Source: Pseudomonadales bacterium
Lineage (GTDB): Bacteria; Pseudomonadota; Gammaproteobacteria; Pseudomonadales; Azotimanducaceae
DNA length: 9,210 nt
NCBI GenBank assembly: GCA_007128525.1
Contig: SKXG01000432.1
Location: 1-9,210 of the forward strand
Direction: 5' to 3'
Program-made: the position numbers and the translations under genes
In this document: one piece after another, positions 6,635 to 9,210 of the stretch
How positions within the stretch are numbered: position 1 is the first letter of the stretch
Layout: each line of letters begins with the position of its first letter
Notes under the pieces: generated by a model
Database searches by the model: none
The model's input: the letters and a program-made list of their open reading frames with translations, nothing else
Told to the model about the DNA's origin: nothing

Positions 6635-7405
6635 CTAGCGTTGAAACTCGCGCAGCACAGCATCAGCCAACCCGCTGCAAACGGCATCAAAGATCAATGC
6701 TCCTTTGTCCGCTTCGGCGCCTTTTGCAGAGGACAGCACGCCAGAGGGCGGAACCCCATCGGCACGCTGCGGATACACGTCATAGCACTCGAACGCTGCC
6801 GGGCCATCGTCCGGCAACTGATCCAGCGCAACCAGCTCCGGATGAACATGCAGCATCAGCGACGTCTCCATCAGCGCCCCATGTTCCAGAGCATGCCCGG
6901 GAAAGCCATCCGGATACAGCGGGTCCAGCACTGCCTTGCCACAAAAGTCCCAGTACTCAGTGCGCAGCACGCGCAGGTCCGGTGCGTCATGGCGCAACTC
7001 TCTGACAGCAAGCTCAATGGCCTCGGTAACAAACCATTGATTCTCGAAATGACCGTCGACGACAACGATTCGGCGCACACCATGTCGCGCCAGCTCGCGA
7101 ATGACATCCTGCACCAGGCCAATCAGGCTGGCAGCATCCAGACTGGTCGTGCCGGGGAATGTCTGACCACCTCCACAGCGCGCCTGCGACTTGTATCCAT
7201 AGTTCAGTGGCGGGGCAACCAAACCATCGACACGTCGTGCAGTTTCAGCGGCAACGGCCGTCGACAGCATCGCATCGACGCCCAGTGGCAAATGTGGCCC
7301 GTGCTGCTCAAGTGCGCCAACCGGCAGAAACACGACCGGCGCATCACGCTTGACGCGCGCCTCATAGGTCACCCAACTGATGCGGTCCATCATCACTTCT
7401 GACAT
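6635..7405 (-). CDS. Creatininase-family amidohydrolase
   Basis: A 256-residue protein, close in length to the well-studied Pseudomonas creatininase (about 260), which opens the creatinine ring to creatine with a two-metal centre. The metal ligand positions are intact: Glu33 and His35 in GALEQHG, Asp44 in GVDAM, His119 and Glu121 in DGHFEN. The catalytic Glu-His pair is Glu174-His175 in LEHGAL. Other family blocks are clear: YGYKSQ (69-74), FPGTTSLD (83-90) and IRELARHGVRR (102-112). Compared with the Pseudomonas enzyme as I recall it, Trp154 is kept (Trp152 here), but the tyrosine of the GHYEN motif is Phe120 and the pocket-gating Trp174 aligns with His171. The substrate may therefore not be creatinine; no creatinase or sarcosine oxidase genes are visible nearby. 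GAGGAG lies nine bases before ATG 7405. It follows the SDR gene by 33 bases. Confidence 0.88.
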   Translation of the reverse strand: MSEVMMDRISWVTYEARVKRDAPVVFLPVGALEQHGPHLPLGVDAMLSTAVAAETARRVDGLVAPPLNYGYKSQARCGGGQTFPGTTSLDAASLIGLVQDVIRELARHGVRRIVVVDGHFENQWFVTEAIELAVRELRHDAPDLRVLRTEYWDFCGKAVLDPLYPDGFPGHALEHGALMETSLMLHVHPELVALDQLPDDGPAAFECYDVYPQRADGVPPSGVLSSAKGAEADKGALIFDAVCSGLADAVLREFQR

Positions 7406-7438
7406 TTGTTTCGACTCCTCAATCCACGGGCTACCTGA

Positions 7439-8191
7439 TCAGCGCATCAAAGCGCCACCATTGGGGCTAAGCATTTCGCCGTAATAGAAACCGGCATGGG
7501 CCGAGGCCAGGAACACCGCTGTAGCGGCGATGTCTTCCGGGCGACCCAAGCGGGCGGCGGGAATATCGGCTTCCGCACGCTCGCCCCCGGTGACTGCGAA
7601 CTCAGACCTGAGCATGGGCGTGTCGACCGGCCCTGGTGCTATGCCATTGACCCGAATCTCGGGCGCGAACTCTCGCGCCAGACTTCTGGTCAGCGCAACC
7701 ACACCACCCTTCGCCGCCGTATAGGCGGCGTACTGCGCTCGGCCGAGAAACGCGAGCTCCGATGCCACGTTGATAATGCTGCCCCCACCCTGGGCCTGCA
7801 TCTGCGGCAATACGGCACGACAGGTCAGGAACATTGATTTCAGGTTGGTTGCGATCACATGATCCCAGTCCGCCTCCGACGTCTCCAGGAAGGGCTTGAC
7901 CTGCACGATGCCGGCATTGTTGATCAGGCCATCAATGCGCCCGTACCGATCCACGACCTGGCCAACAAGGTGTGACACCGCCGTGGCATCACTGACATCA
8001 GCATCAAGTAGCAGCACCTGACCACCCTGCTGCTCAATGTCCGCGGCAAGATCCCGCGCAATATCGGACTGCCCAAAGTGGTTCAACGCTACGCTGGCGC
8101 CGGACGCGGCAAACGCCCGCGCCATGGCCCGGCCGATACCGCCGCTCGCTCCGGTAATCAGCAGCACCTGTCCCGTCAGATCAATCTGCAT
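7439..8191 (-). CDS. Short-chain dehydrogenase/reductase, FabG-like
   Basis: A 250-residue classical SDR, the usual family length. The NAD(P)-binding glycine motif TGASGGIG is at residues 13-20, the structural motif NNAG at 91-94, and the catalytic set is Asn116, Ser144, Tyr157 and Lys161 (YTAAK). The residues after the second strand (LNHFG, 36-40) contain no acidic residue, which leans towards NADP(H), though weakly. The C terminus (SPNGGAL) is of the FabG/glucose-dehydrogenase type. Such sequences reduce many kinds of ketones or oxidise alcohols, so sequence alone does not tell the substrate. The start at 8191 is 11 bases after the desaturase stop and is preceded by AGCAGG (5 of 6 to the consensus) at seven bases. 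It is not assigned to fatty-acid synthesis, since no other fab gene is present. Confidence 0.9.
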   Translation of the reverse strand: MQIDLTGQVLLITGASGGIGRAMARAFAASGASVALNHFGQSDIARDLAADIEQQGGQVLLLDADVSDATAVSHLVGQVVDRYGRIDGLINNAGIVQVKPFLETSEADWDHVIATNLKSMFLTCRAVLPQMQAQGGGSIINVASELAFLGRAQYAAYTAAKGGVVALTRSLAREFAPEIRVNGIAPGPVDTPMLRSEFAVTGGERAEADIPAARLGRPEDIAATAVFLASAHAGFYYGEMLSPNGGALMR

Positions 8192-8198
8192 GCCAGTG

Positions 8199-8205
8199 CC
8201 TGCTA
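8199..8205 (-). promoter_or_regulatory. SDR ribosome binding site overlapping the desaturase stop
   Basis: The - strand reads TAGCAGG seven bases before the SDR start; TAG is the stop codon of the desaturase gene. This supports coupling between the two genes and the SDR start at 8191. Confidence 0.55.
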
Positions 8206-9210
8206 GACAACTGTGAGAAATGACACGCCGTGTGCACCGACGAAGTTGTCAACACGGCCACGACCCTGCCCAACGGCACCATAGTCATCATCCAGCACAC
8301 GTCGCACGCGATTCCGATGAAAAGAGCGAAACAGCTCGGACCATGGCATCAGGGACTGGTCCTGTGAGCCATACAGTGCCTCGTGCGTCTCCGGCAGCCG
8401 GTACCACGGAACCGAGACTTTCTCGTGATGCGCATTGTGATAACCAAAGTTCAGCGCCAGCAGGTTAAGCCACGGATGTTGCACACTGACAACGTTTGAA
8501 TAGGTGTGCGCCTGCTCATACGCCCGATCCTTGCCGGTCATGGGCACGGCTTCATCATCAGCCGAAACAAAATACTGGTCGAACGTGTGATGGAAGGCAT
8601 CATTGAGGTTCAACACTGTCAGGAACAACCAGTACGACAGCGCATAGAGGAGCAGCGCCATCGGTGACAGCCAGAACAGGAACACGAAGAAGGCCACTCG
8701 GCTGACACCAACCAGAACCACACGAAGTCGGCGATCGTGCTCATCAGGCTGCGTAAAGGGCCGTACAACAAGCTGGTAGTGCATGATCAGCTCAATGGCA
8801 GGCATGTAGGACCACTCCGCCACATAGACGGCCCGCTTGAACCAATTCGGCTGCGCCTGCAACCAGCGCTTGTAGTCGAACCGGGTGACATCAGCACGGT
8901 CACGGTGATGTCGGAAATGCATGTTGCGAATGCGCTCGAAAGACGCGTAGGCCGCACCGCACAACCAGCCCATGACCTCGCCGACGAATTGATTGTGAGA
9001 TTTGCGTCGGAACAGCGTCATGTGGGCGGCTTCGTGAATCAGATAGGCCGCGATGACCATCGAGTGCGCAACCAACAGCACACCTGGCACCCACAACCAG
9101 CCGGTGCCTGATACCAGCATGGCCAGGCCCAATAACTGCCCCAGCAATGCATAGCTGATGGCCAGACTGTTTGGCAGCAGTCCAGCCTCTTCTCGCATCA
9201 GGCCGCGCAG
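8203..9210 (-). CDS. Membrane fatty-acid-desaturase-family protein, N terminus outside the window
   Basis: At least 335 codons of a membrane di-iron desaturase/hydroxylase-family enzyme (FA_desaturase type). The frame is open through the window edge, with Leu-Arg-Gly-Leu coded before the first internal ATG (9198), so the real start is probably outside. Numbering from that Met, the three histidine boxes are HEAAH (55-59), HFRHH (94-98) and HNAHH (254-258), enough to bind the di-iron centre. Hydrophobic segments lie at about 14-56, 160-180 and 182-198. Additional histidines occur at 203-204. After the last box comes PWYRLPETHEALYG, a common ending block in this family. The enzyme should use O2 to desaturate or hydroxylate a lipid-like or other chain; regiospecificity cannot be read from the sequence. 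It heads the visible part of a three-gene group with the SDR and the creatininase-like gene. Confidence 0.9.
   Translation of the reverse strand: MRGLMREEAGLLPNSLAISYALLGQLLGLAMLVSGTGWLWVPGVLLVAHSMVIAAYLIHEAAHMTLFRRKSHNQFVGEVMGWLCGAAYASFERIRNMHFRHHRDRADVTRFDYKRWLQAQPNWFKRAVYVAEWSYMPAIELIMHYQLVVRPFTQPDEHDRRLRVVLVGVSRVAFFVFLFWLSPMALLLYALSYWLFLTVLNLNDAFHHTFDQYFVSADDEAVPMTGKDRAYEQAHTYSNVVSVQHPWLNLLALNFGYHNAHHEKVSVPWYRLPETHEALYGSQDQSLMPWSELFRSFHRNRVRRVLDDDYGAVGQGRGRVDNFVGAHGVSFLTVV

Noticed and set aside
6632..6641. Perfect ten-base palindrome ACGCTAGCGT over the creatininase-family stop codon
   Set aside because: Too short, has no loop for a hairpin and overlaps coding sequence; probably coincidence.
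6614..7402. Open frame of 262 codons on the + strand opposite the creatininase-family gene
   Set aside because: Its opposite strand codes for a complete creatininase-family enzyme with intact active-site motifs; the + frame shows no domain.

Overview
The window looks like chromosomal DNA of a GC-rich gammaproteobacterium. I base this on the napEDABC layout, the GNAT/C39-peptidase fusion gene and the general style of the proteins; I cannot place the genus. Coding density is high. There are no tRNA or rRNA genes, insertion sequences or CRISPR arrays that I can see.

The layout is two blocks facing each other. The left block (1-2244) is on the + strand: the C-terminal end of a Na+/phosphate symporter, a stand-alone PhoU-domain protein, and a 372-residue protein that joins an N-terminal GNAT acetyltransferase to a C39-like cysteine peptidase. 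The right block (2279-9210) is entirely on the - strand. The blocks converge on a 34-base gap that holds a small hairpin.

The right block, read in its own direction from the right edge, starts with a three-gene group at 9210-6635: a membrane fatty-acid-desaturase-family enzyme (start beyond the window), a classical short-chain dehydrogenase/reductase, and a creatininase-family amidohydrolase. The genes are 11 and 33 bases apart and probably form one operon. Its pathway is not evident. The creatininase-like enzyme keeps the metal ligands but seems to have changed residues near the substrate pocket, and I consider this group the least explained part of the window.

After an AT-rich intergenic region (6511-6634) comes a complete periplasmic nitrate reductase operon, napE-napD-napA-napB-napC (6456-2279). 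NapD would act as the chaperone for the twin-arginine signal of NapA. NapA is the molybdenum catalytic subunit, NapB its diheme electron donor, NapC the tetraheme membrane quinol dehydrogenase, and NapE a one-helix membrane protein of unclear role. The napF, napG, napH and napK genes are absent from the operon, so electrons should flow quinol to NapC to NapB to NapA. Junctions are tight: napD overlaps napA, and the TAG stops of napA and napB are part of the ribosome binding site of the next gene.
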